A DNA stretch of 64,000 nucleotides, taken from positions 1 to 64,000 of the forward strand of contig NZ_VLLE01000004.1 in assembly GCF_007830055.1 (NCBI RefSeq), in the 5' to 3' direction. Below the pieces are notes generated by a model. That model saw nothing but the letters and a program-made list of their open reading frames with translations. It made no database searches and had not been told where the DNA came from. Origin of the DNA: Lacibacter cauensis (lineage in GTDB: Bacteria > Bacteroidota > Bacteroidia > Chitinophagales > Chitinophagaceae). This document shows positions 40,946 to 49,390 of the stretch, in pieces. Within the stretch, counting starts at the first letter, position 1; every line of letters starts with the position of its first letter. The position numbers and the translations under genes are program-made.

Positions 40946-41518
40946 ATGCAAATCGACTACATCGAAGACGAAGAATTTGAAGGCATTGATTTTACAAGCA
41001 ACGCTTTCAAAAAAGGTGAATACGAAAACTGCACATTCACCAACTGTAATTTTGCAGAAGTAAATCTTTCAAAAACAACTTTCATTGATTGCATTTTCGA
41101 CAACTGTAACCTGAGTGCAGCCAATGTTAATGGCACAGCATTTCAGGAAATACAGTTTAGCAATTGCAAGCTCATGGGGTTGCGTTTTGAAGATTGCAAT
41201 ACATTTTTATTTGCTGTAACCTTTACCAACTGTCTGCTGAACCTTTCTACTTTTTACAAACTGAAACTAAAGAACACACGCTTTACCAATTGCAGTTTGC
41301 AGCAGGTTGATTTTACCGAAGCTGATTTGAGCAGTGCTGATTTTACCGATTGTGATTTACTGCACACCACATTCGACAATACGATCCTGGAAAAAGCCGA
41401 TTTCAGAACAGCCCTCAACTTTTCGATTGACCCTGAACGAAACAAGCTGAAGAAAGCAAAATTTTCAACAGCGTCATTAGCCGGACTACTTGCCAAATAC
41501 GATTTACAAATTGATTAA
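40946..41518 (+). CDS. Pentapeptide-repeat protein
   Basis: 190 residues built almost throughout of five-residue repeats of the A(D/N)LXX type (for example FTNCNF, ADLSS, ADFTD), which form a right-handed quadrilateral beta-helix. The C-terminus NFSIDPERNKLKKAKFS...AGLLAKYDLQID leaves the repeat pattern and could be a cap. Proteins of this fold include gyrase-protecting Qnr and MfpA, but the fold alone does not prove that role. It is cytoplasmic, with no signal peptide. The methyltransferase gene begins 9 bp after its stop, so the two are probably co-transcribed. Confidence 0.92.
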   Translation: MQIDYIEDEEFEGIDFTSNAFKKGEYENCTFTNCNFAEVNLSKTTFIDCIFDNCNLSAANVNGTAFQEIQFSNCKLMGLRFEDCNTFLFAVTFTNCLLNLSTFYKLKLKNTRFTNCSLQQVDFTEADLSSADFTDCDLLHTTFDNTILEKADFRTALNFSIDPERNKLKKAKFSTASLAGLLAKYDLQID

Positions 41519-41527
41519 ATTACAAGC

Positions 41528-42157
41528 ATGAACAGCGTACAACAAGCCTATAACAGTTGGGCACAGCAATACGACAGCAACGAAAATAAAACCCGTGACC
41601 TGGAAGCAAGATCGTTACGGGAAACACTTGCGCCTTTAAGCTTTGAACGCTGCCTGGAAATCGGCTGTGGTACGGGCAAGAACACCGTTTGGCTGATGGA
41701 GAAAGCTGCATCGGTTACAGCTGTTGATCTGAGCGAAGAAATGCTGGGCAAAGCAAGAGCAAAAATCACCGCAGCACATGTACAGTTTGTGCAGGCCGAT
41801 ATTACTCAACCGTGGAGCTTTGCTGCTACACAATTCGATCTGGTGGGCTTTAGTCTTGTGTTGGAACATATCGAACAGCTTTCGCCTGTATTAAAAAAAG
41901 CAGCCGACGCTTTAAAGCCCGGCGGTTATCTCTATATCAGCGAACTGCATCCCTTTAAACAATACAACGGCAGTAAAGCAAGGTTTGAAACCGAAACAGG
42001 CACACAGGTTGTTACCTGTTTCAATCATCATATAAGCGACTTTATGGATGCAGCCAAAGCAAATGGTTTGCAGTTACTTTCACTTACAGAATATTTTGAT
42101 GAAGATGACCGTACTACAATTCCCCGTTTACTCACATTACTGTTTCAGAAAAAATAA
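41528..42157 (+). CDS. Class I SAM-dependent methyltransferase
   Basis: 209 residues. SAM-binding motif I is CLEIGCGTGKNT (about 42-53), followed by VTAVDLSEEML (acidic residue for ribose) and a later LKPGGYLYISELHP. The substrate is not clear; N-terminal SVQQAYNSWAQQYDS resembles ubiquinone/menaquinone-type and BioC-like methyltransferases. It follows the pentapeptide gene by 9 bp and ends at a terminator shared with the convergent DUF4476 gene. Confidence 0.92.
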   Translation: MNSVQQAYNSWAQQYDSNENKTRDLEARSLRETLAPLSFERCLEIGCGTGKNTVWLMEKAASVTAVDLSEEMLGKARAKITAAHVQFVQADITQPWSFAATQFDLVGFSLVLEHIEQLSPVLKKAADALKPGGYLYISELHPFKQYNGSKARFETETGTQVVTCFNHHISDFMDAAKANGLQLLSLTEYFDEDDRTTIPRLLTLLFQKK

Positions 42158-42159
42158 AG

Positions 42160-42183
42160 AAGCCTCCGTTTCCGGAGGCTTTC
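42160..42183. terminator. Terminator between the methyltransferase gene and the DUF4476 gene
   Basis: Nine-bp stem AAGCCTCCG / CGGAGGCTT (42160-42168 / 42173-42181), with a short loop. The T-run after it is short. It lies between convergent genes. Confidence 0.6.
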
Positions 42184-42210
42184 AGGCTGGTGCTTTTACT
42201 GAATACCTTC

Positions 42211-42972
42211 TTAATCTCTGTAAGAAGCAATGTATCGTGTCAATTCTGTTTTGCTTGTTCCGTAACTAAACGCATCGTTCACAATAAAATAACTGTTCCT
42301 ATCGGTTGTGTAACGGTAAGCATACTTCGCCAACTCGAGTTTGTTTTGTTCAAAACTCATCAACTGTACCAACTCTTTTATCTGTTGTGCACTAACGGGA
42401 TTGTTGGGTAAAACCGAACGGAGTAATTCCATTTTGTTATCATCGAAATTGCTGCGTTCAACCGATTGTTTCAACTGCTGAAACTTCTGGTAATCCATCG
42501 GCTGGTAACGGTTATTACCATTGTTGCCCCATCCATCGTTATTGCGATCGTTACCCCAACCACCATTGTTGCGGTCGTCACGGTTATTCCAGCCATCATC
42601 GTAACGGTTATCAATTGCCTGTTCATCCACAAACACTTTACCAAAACGGTTTACAACAATATCGGTATGCATACCTCTGCGGATATTGAGGTTGGTGTTG
42701 TAGATGAGTTCATCACGGTTGTTACCAAATATTCCCCTGCGCCGGTTATTGTTGTTGTTATAATTAACTGCATAAATCTGCACACGGTGATAACCCGGGT
42801 TTAAATTGCTGATGCGGAACTCACGGTTTCCAACCTGCACCTGTCTGCCATCCACCATTACACGAATAGGATTCACCGACATACTGGTGATGCTTAATCT
42901 TCCATCGTCCCAACCTGCAAATACTGCTGTGGTCATTAAAAGAAAAGCGACGAGTGTAAAAATTCTGTTCAT
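42211..42972 (-). CDS. Exported DUF4476-domain protein with Asn/Asp/Gly-rich linker
   Basis: 253 residues: signal peptide (1-19), a beta-rich N-terminal part (about 24-115; MVDGRQVQVGNREFRISNLNPGYHRVQIYA), a linker (about 118-158) made of Asn, Asp, Gly, Trp and Arg, and a C-terminal DUF4476 domain (about 160-250; QFQQLKQSV, VSAQQIKELVQLMSF). It is the second DUF4476 protein of the window but differs in its N-terminal half and linker from the one at 6285. Function unknown; probably periplasmic or surface. It is divergent from the A2M gene. Confidence 0.85.
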   Translation of the reverse strand: MNRIFTLVAFLLMTTAVFAGWDDGRLSITSMSVNPIRVMVDGRQVQVGNREFRISNLNPGYHRVQIYAVNYNNNNNRRRGIFGNNRDELIYNTNLNIRRGMHTDIVVNRFGKVFVDEQAIDNRYDDGWNNRDDRNNGGWGNDRNNDGWGNNGNNRYQPMDYQKFQQLKQSVERSNFDDNKMELLRSVLPNNPVSAQQIKELVQLMSFEQNKLELAKYAYRYTTDRNSYFIVNDAFSYGTSKTELTRYIASYRD

Positions 42973-43048
42973 AAAAACCTCCTTTGTTTATTCATTCAGA
43001 CGCAACAACAAAGCCGAAGGCAAAATACAGGCTGATAAAGATTCGTTA

Positions 43049-43129
43049 AAGCATTTCCGTTGTCAGGACGTCGCAGACGTCAGACATCTGAAATGCTTAT
43101 TAAAAGTATCTGAGGTCTTCCACGTCCTG
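43049..43129. repeat. Crossing inverted repeats upstream of the A2M gene
   Basis: AAGCATTTC (43049-43057) pairs with GAAATGCTT (43090-43098), and CAGGACGT (43064-43071) pairs with ACGTCCTG (43122-43129). The arms interleave, so they cannot both form as simple nested stems. A small palindrome TCAGACATCTGA (43080-43091) lies between, and GACGTC occurs twice (43067-43072, 43076-43081). Confidence 0.6.
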
Positions 43130-43196
43130 CTACTGCTTTATGTAATTCCTTGTTTCTTTGCATCTCAACAGCACAGTATTGATTACCTTACATAAA

Positions 43197-46100
43197 ATGC
43201 TTTCTATGTATTTGAAACGTCTTTCGCTTGTTAACCTTTTTATCCTCCTGTTCAGCATGAGCTTATTTGCACAAAACAAATTCAACTATTCGGCTGCATG
43301 GAAAAAAGTGGATGACCTTCTTTCTAAAAAAGGATTAACCGAATCGGCCTTAAAAGAAGTAAAGACCATTTACGATGCCGCCAAAAAAGAAAAGAACAAC
43401 GGCCAATTACTCAAAGCAGTACTCTTCCGTTTGTCGTTACAGCAACAGAAAGAAGAAGAGGCTGATGTAAAAGCCATTGCAGAAATTGAAAAAGAAATAA
43501 CGCTTGCGGCAGAGCCATTAAAATCAGTGTTGACCAACTATGCAGCCGAAGCCTATTGGCAATACCTGCAAAATAACCGTTGGAAATTTTACAACCGTAC
43601 CAATACCACCGGTTATGTAAAAACAGATCTAGCAACATGGACTATTGATGATTTTCATAAAAAGATCAGCAGCTTATACCTTGCTTCGTTGCAAAATAAA
43701 AAACTGTTACAACAAACAAAGCTCGATGCATTTGATGCAGTGATCAACAAAGGAAATGTACGGCATCTGCGCCCAACACTGTACGATCTGCTGGCGCATC
43801 GTGCAATTGCTTACTTTACGAATGATGAACGCAGCATCAGCAAACCCGAAGAAGTATTTGAATTGAACGTAGCTGCAGCGTTCGACCCTGCTGCCGATTT
43901 TATTACACGTAAGTTCACCACCGCCGATGCAAATTCGCTTACATACAAAGCATTGCTGTTGTACCAGGAGTTGATTGCCTTTCACATCAACGATAAAAAA
44001 GCAGATGCATTGATCGATGTTGACCTGCTGCGTTTGCAGTTTGTAAAACAGCATGCAACACTGGAGAACACTACAGAACTCTACCGCCTGGCATTACAAC
44101 ATATCATCAGCCAATACAATAACCAGCCGATAGCAGCGCAGGCAACTTACCTGCTTGCAAGAGATTATGCTGATTATGCAGCCACCTACGATTTTAAAAA
44201 ACATAAAGTAAACGACGAACAGAACCCACGTTATTACTATCGCAAAGCAATCGAACTTTGCAAACAGATCCTTGCACAAAAAGAACTCACCGAAGGCAGA
44301 GCCAACTGCAGCAACCTGTTGCAGGAAATACAAAGCAAAGAACTCTCCTTAACATCAGAAGAAGTGAATGTGCCCGGCAAACCGTTCCGTTCATTGCTGA
44401 AATACAGGAATGTATCAAAAGCATATTTCCGTATTGTTGCTATTGACAGGGAAACCTGGCAGAACATGGAGAAGAACCGTTGGGATGATGCGTATTGGCA
44501 AAAGTTAACGGCGTTAAAACCAATCAACAGCTTCAGTTACAATTTACCTGCCACCGACGATTACCAACCACATAGTACTGAACTAAAAATACCGGCGTTA
44601 CCGGTTGGTACTTATTTGTTGTTAACCGGTGCCGATGAAAAATTTACACTTACAAAAAACATACTGGCTGTACAGTTTTTCCACGTAAGCAATCTTGCAT
44701 GGATGCATTACAGCAATCATGTTTTTGTCGTAAACCGTGAAACAGGTACGCCGCTGCATAAAGCAAACGTTATAGTTTGGGAACAGGGTTACGATTACAA
44801 TCAACGTAAAAACGTAAACAACAAAGCTGGCAACTATACAACCGATGCAAATGGTTACTTCAGCATTACCAACAGCAAAAGCGAAAACCGTTACAACCAA
44901 ACACTGGAAGTAACGTATGAAAAAGATCATTTGTTTGTGGATGACAATGCCTACAGTTTTGTGTATGAAAATAAAAAGCAACCGGTTGATGAAGTAAGAA
45001 CAAGACGTACGTTTTTCTTTACTGATCGTTCCATTTATCGCCCCGGACAAACAATTTATTTTAAAGGCATTGTTACTGCAACGGATGCTGCAACAGAACG
45101 TCCGAAAGTAGTAAGCGGGCTTACAACTATTGTTTATCTCTACGATGCCAATTACCAGAAAGTAGACTCACTAAAACTTACAACAAACGAATTTGGTTCC
45201 TATGCAGGAAAGTTTGTATTGCCTGTTGGCCGCATTAGTGGACAATATTATTTACAGGAATCGGCAACCAGCGGTATGGTTTATTTTTCGGTGGAAGAAT
45301 ACAAGCGTCCGAAGTTTTTTGTAGAGTACCAACCCATCAAACAAACATTCCGCATCAACGATAAAATAACAGTTACAGGCGAAGCAAAAGCGTATGCCGG
45401 CAATAATATTGACGGTGCAAAAGTTAAGTATCGTGTTGTGCGTGAACCACGTTTACCCTATCCCTGGCTTTGCTGGAAATGGGGCTGGCCGCAAATGGAT
45501 GAACAGGAAATTGCACATGGCGAAGCAATCACAAAAGCCGATGGCACATTTGAAATTTCGTTTACAGCTGTTCCTGATAAAAAAATACGGAAAGAACTGG
45601 AGCCGGTATTCGATTATAAAGTTATTGCTGATGTAACCGATCTTAACGGTGAAACAAGAAGCGGCGAAACCTTTATAAGCGTTGGTTACAGTGCATTGCA
45701 GTTAGATATCAGTTTGCCAAAAGGCGCATTGCAAAAAGCATCTCAATTTAAAAGCATTCAGGTTCGTACATCAAATATGATGAATGAGTTTGTGAAGAGT
45801 ACCGTTACGGTGCGTATGTACAAATTAAAAACACCAGACCGACTTATTCGTGAACGCTACTGGGAAGCACCCGATCAATTCATCATTAATGAAAAAGATT
45901 ATCTCACCGATTTTCCGAACGATGAATACAACAATGAAACAGAAAAAGAAAATTGGGAGAAGGGCGCCGTGTTGTTTGAACAAAAAGTCACAACAAAGGC
46001 AAGTGGTGAGTGGTCAGTAGTGAATAGTCAGTTAAAACCCGGTTGGCATTTAATTGAAGCAACTGCAACCGATAAGGATGGTAAAGAAGTCAAGAATCAA

Positions 46101-49100
46101 ATCTATGTGCAGTTAACAGACGATAACAACAAACTGTCAACGCCGGAATATGTTTGGCCCTTTGCATCTGTTGTTACTGCAGAACCCGGAACCAACGCCA
46201 ATCTGCAGTTTGGCAGCAGTGCCGAAAATATTTCTCTGGTACAAATAGATCCATCTCTTTCAATTGGTAATTTTCAGTTTCATCAGTTGAATAACGAACA
46301 AAAGCAAATTACCGTTCCCGTTACCGAAAAACAACGTGGCGGTTTTGGTTATGTTTATTCGTTTATTAAACACAATCGCATCTTTAGCTATACACGTGCA
46401 GTAAACGTACCATGGACCAATAAAGATTTAAACATCAGTTATGAAAGCTTCCGTGATAAAACATTACCGGGTAGTGAAGAGCAATGGAAAATAAAAATCA
46501 GTGGTTACAAAGGCGATAAGGTTGCAGCAGAATTGCTGGCAAGTATGTACGATGCATCATTGGATCAGTTTAAACCGCATCAATGGAACAAGCCGGATTT
46601 GTTTCCGATTAATTATATGAAGAATAGTTGGAGCGGTGGAGGGTTTAAGTCAATCAATAGTGATGAAAAATCTTATTTTGAAGAAACTGATATCAGTTTC
46701 ACCAAACACTATGATCTATTCAAACAAATCGGTAATTACTTTGGAATGTTTGAGGGAGTAGCATATAAAAGAACATCGCCTGTTACTCTTGCTGATGCTC
46801 AAATGGTTGCTGCCCCGGCTCCGGAAGCGGCTGAGAAAGAAGAGGGGGCTACAAAAATGGAATTTAATTTAGGTCTGGTTGATTCAATGACGTTTCAATA
46901 CAACACCAAAAAAGAAGAACCGAAAAAACAAGATAACAATCCGAACATCCGTACCAACTTTAACGAAACAGCTTTCTTCTTCCCCGACTTAAAAACAGAT
47001 GCAGAAGGAAATATCACGTTCAGCTTTACAATGCCGGAAGCATTAACGAAATGGAAAGCACAGTTGTTGGCGCATACCAAAGATCTGTCGATGGGGTTAA
47101 GCGAAACAAGCATCGTTACACAAAAAGACCTGATGGTGCAACCCTTTGCGCCACGCTTCTTACGTGAAGGTGATCGTTTTGAATTCACTGCCAAGATCAG
47201 CAACCTTACCGATAAAGAAATTACCGGCACGAGCAATCTGCAGTTACTCAACACCGCCACCATGCAACCTGTTGATGGCTGGTTCCAGAATACATTTCCG
47301 GTACAGCATTTCACTGTCGGGCCAAAGCAAAGCACCGTGGTGAAGTTCCGCACCGAAGTACCGTACAATTTTAATGAAGCACTCACCTACCGCATCATTG
47401 CCAAAGCAGGTAACCAAACCGATGGTGAAGAAGCAACGCTTCCTGTATTAACCAACCGTATGCTGGTAACAGAATCGTTGCCATTATCGATGCGTGGCGA
47501 TGGAACAAAAACATTCAACTTCAGCAAACTGTTAACGGCTGAACAATCTGAGAGCTTAACGCATCATCGCTTTACCATTGAGTTCACCAGTAATCCTGTA
47601 TGGTATGCAGTACAGGCATTACCATACTTAATGGAATATCCGTACGAATGTGCAGAGCAAACATGGAATCGTTTTTATGCAAACGCATTGGCATCGCATA
47701 TCACCCAAAAACTTCCACGCATACAGCAGGTGATGCAGCAATGGAAAATAAAAGATACTGCTGCCCTCCTGAGCAATCTGCAGAAGAATGAAGAACTCAA
47801 ATCTGCATTGCTGCAGGAAACGCCCTGGGTATTGCAGGCGAAGGACGAAGAACAGCAGAAGAAAAACATTGCATTGCTGTTTGATATGGTGCGGATGAAC
47901 AGCGAGCTGAGTAAAAACCTGGCACTGCTGCAACAGATGCAATCGGCCAATGGGGGCTTTGTGTGGTTCAAAGGCGGACCGGATGATCGTTACATTACCC
48001 AATACATTGTTACAGGTATCGGTCATTTGCAAAAGCTGAATGCAGTACCGAAAGAACAGCAAAGTGCATTGAATGAAATGGTTACCAAAGCAATTGTTTA
48101 TCTCGACAAACGATTGAAAGAAGATTACGATTATCTGCTGAAATATAAAACGCCGTTGAAGAATAACAACATCGGTTCAACACAAATTCAGTATTTGTAC
48201 ATGCGCAGCTTCTTCCCTGCCGTTGCACAAACAAAAGGAACAGAAACGGCATTTACTTATTACAATACACAGTCGAAACAATACTGGGTAAAACAAAGCA
48301 AGTACATGCAAGGCATGATTGCTTTGGCGCAGCACCGCAGCAAGGATAGCAAAACAGCTACTGCCATTGTGCAATCGTTGAAAGAAAATGCGCTCTTCAG
48401 CGAAGAGATGGGCATGTACTTTAAAGATTTTACTTCGGGTTATTACTGGTACCAGGCACCGGTGGAAGCACAGGCATTGATGATTGAAGTATTCAATGAT
48501 GTAACTGCTGATAAAAAAGCAGTAAACGATTTAAAAACATGGTTACTAAAACAAAAACAAACACAAAACTGGAAAACAACCATTGCTACTGCTGAAGCAT
48601 GTTATGCATTGTTGCTGCAGGGTGGCGAATGGATTGCAACAGAACCTGTGGTGGAAATAAAAGCAGGTGATCAATTGTTCAGTACATCAACAGAAAAAAC
48701 AGAAGCTGGCACCGGTTATTTCAAACGGAGCATCGATGGTAATTTTGTAAAGCCATCGTTCGGTACTATCAATGTTACTGTCAATAAATCGAACGGACAG
48801 CCAACATGGGGAGCTGCTTATTGGCAGTATTTTGAAAACCTCGATAAGATCACTGCTGCAGCAACCCCTCTGAAATTACAGAAGAAATATTTTGTAGAAC
48901 GTAACTCTGTAAACGGACCAGTACTTACGCCGGTGAACGAAGGCGATGAATTGAAAGTGGGCGATAAAATTAAAGTGCGCATTGAATTACGTGTTGACCG
49001 TAACATGGAATATGTACACATGAAAGACATGCGCCCAAGTTGTATGGAACCGGTGAATGTATTGAGTCAATACAAATGGCAGGGAGGTTTGGGTTATTAC

Positions 49101-49295
49101 GAAAGCACCAAAGATGCCAGCACCAGTTTCTTCTTCAGCTATCTTAACAAAGGCACGTATGTGTTTGAATATCCTCTATTCATTACACATGCAGGTAATT
49201 ACAGCAGCGGTATTACAAGTATTCAATGTATGTACGCACCGGAGTTTACAAGCCACAGCGAAGGAGTAAGAATTAAAGTGATGAATGAGGAATAA
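43197..49295 (+). CDS. Alpha-2-macroglobulin family protein with thioester motif
   Basis: About 2032 residues from ATG 43197; ATG 43206 is also possible. A signal peptide (about 5-25, LFAQ) is followed by a helical N-terminal part and several macroglobulin-like beta-sandwich domains (SIYRPGQTIYFKG near 625 is typical). The bait region and the FFFPDLKTDAEGNITFSFTMPEALTKW segment precede the thioester motif CAEQ (Cys1485-Gln1488), which is intact. It then forms the complement-like toroid. Bacterial A2Ms trap proteases and are often paired with penicillin-binding protein 1c; no such gene is nearby. Probably periplasmic or lipid-free exported, since no lipobox is seen. Confidence 0.93.
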   Translation: MLSMYLKRLSLVNLFILLFSMSLFAQNKFNYSAAWKKVDDLLSKKGLTESALKEVKTIYDAAKKEKNNGQLLKAVLFRLSLQQQKEEEADVKAIAEIEKEITLAAEPLKSVLTNYAAEAYWQYLQNNRWKFYNRTNTTGYVKTDLATWTIDDFHKKISSLYLASLQNKKLLQQTKLDAFDAVINKGNVRHLRPTLYDLLAHRAIAYFTNDERSISKPEEVFELNVAAAFDPAADFITRKFTTADANSLTYKALLLYQELIAFHINDKKADALIDVDLLRLQFVKQHATLENTTELYRLALQHIISQYNNQPIAAQATYLLARDYADYAATYDFKKHKVNDEQNPRYYYRKAIELCKQILAQKELTEGRANCSNLLQEIQSKELSLTSEEVNVPGKPFRSLLKYRNVSKAYFRIVAIDRETWQNMEKNRWDDAYWQKLTALKPINSFSYNLPATDDYQPHSTELKIPALPVGTYLLLTGADEKFTLTKNILAVQFFHVSNLAWMHYSNHVFVVNRETGTPLHKANVIVWEQGYDYNQRKNVNNKAGNYTTDANGYFSITNSKSENRYNQTLEVTYEKDHLFVDDNAYSFVYENKKQPVDEVRTRRTFFFTDRSIYRPGQTIYFKGIVTATDAATERPKVVSGLTTIVYLYDANYQKVDSLKLTTNEFGSYAGKFVLPVGRISGQYYLQESATSGMVYFSVEEYKRPKFFVEYQPIKQTFRINDKITVTGEAKAYAGNNIDGAKVKYRVVREPRLPYPWLCWKWGWPQMDEQEIAHGEAITKADGTFEISFTAVPDKKIRKELEPVFDYKVIADVTDLNGETRSGETFISVGYSALQLDISLPKGALQKASQFKSIQVRTSNMMNEFVKSTVTVRMYKLKTPDRLIRERYWEAPDQFIINEKDYLTDFPNDEYNNETEKENWEKGAVLFEQKVTTKASGEWSVVNSQLKPGWHLIEATATDKDGKEVKNQIYVQLTDDNNKLSTPEYVWPFASVVTAEPGTNANLQFGSSAENISLVQIDPSLSIGNFQFHQLNNEQKQITVPVTEKQRGGFGYVYSFIKHNRIFSYTRAVNVPWTNKDLNISYESFRDKTLPGSEEQWKIKISGYKGDKVAAELLASMYDASLDQFKPHQWNKPDLFPINYMKNSWSGGGFKSINSDEKSYFEETDISFTKHYDLFKQIGNYFGMFEGVAYKRTSPVTLADAQMVAAPAPEAAEKEEGATKMEFNLGLVDSMTFQYNTKKEEPKKQDNNPNIRTNFNETAFFFPDLKTDAEGNITFSFTMPEALTKWKAQLLAHTKDLSMGLSETSIVTQKDLMVQPFAPRFLREGDRFEFTAKISNLTDKEITGTSNLQLLNTATMQPVDGWFQNTFPVQHFTVGPKQSTVVKFRTEVPYNFNEALTYRIIAKAGNQTDGEEATLPVLTNRMLVTESLPLSMRGDGTKTFNFSKLLTAEQSESLTHHRFTIEFTSNPVWYAVQALPYLMEYPYECAEQTWNRFYANALASHITQKLPRIQQVMQQWKIKDTAALLSNLQKNEELKSALLQETPWVLQAKDEEQQKKNIALLFDMVRMNSELSKNLALLQQMQSANGGFVWFKGGPDDRYITQYIVTGIGHLQKLNAVPKEQQSALNEMVTKAIVYLDKRLKEDYDYLLKYKTPLKNNNIGSTQIQYLYMRSFFPAVAQTKGTETAFTYYNTQSKQYWVKQSKYMQGMIALAQHRSKDSKTATAIVQSLKENALFSEEMGMYFKDFTSGYYWYQAPVEAQALMIEVFNDVTADKKAVNDLKTWLLKQKQTQNWKTTIATAEACYALLLQGGEWIATEPVVEIKAGDQLFSTSTEKTEAGTGYFKRSIDGNFVKPSFGTINVTVNKSNGQPTWGAAYWQYFENLDKITAAATPLKLQKKYFVERNSVNGPVLTPVNEGDELKVGDKIKVRIELRVDRNMEYVHMKDMRPSCMEPVNVLSQYKWQGGLGYYESTKDASTSFFFSYLNKGTYVFEYPLFITHAGNYSSGITSIQCMYAPEFTSHSEGVRIKVMNEE

Positions 49296-49341
49296 CGCCT
49301 GCTCTCCGTAGTTTTAACGAAGGAGAAAGTGATAAGTATAA

Positions 49342-49372
49342 AAAGAGGCAGCTTTCGCTGCCTCTTTGCTTT
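49342..49372. terminator. Bidirectional terminator between the A2M and VWA genes
   Basis: Eleven-bp stem AAAGAGGCAGC / GCTGCCTCTTT (49342-49352 / 49357-49367) with a 4-nt loop. A-run before and T-run after, so it can serve both converging genes. Confidence 0.83.
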
Positions 49373-49390
49373 GGTTAAAGTTGGAACAAA

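Noticed and set aside
40946-41518. Calling the pentapeptide protein a quinolone-resistance Qnr
   Set aside because: The fold is shared by many proteins; the sequence alone does not support a resistance role.
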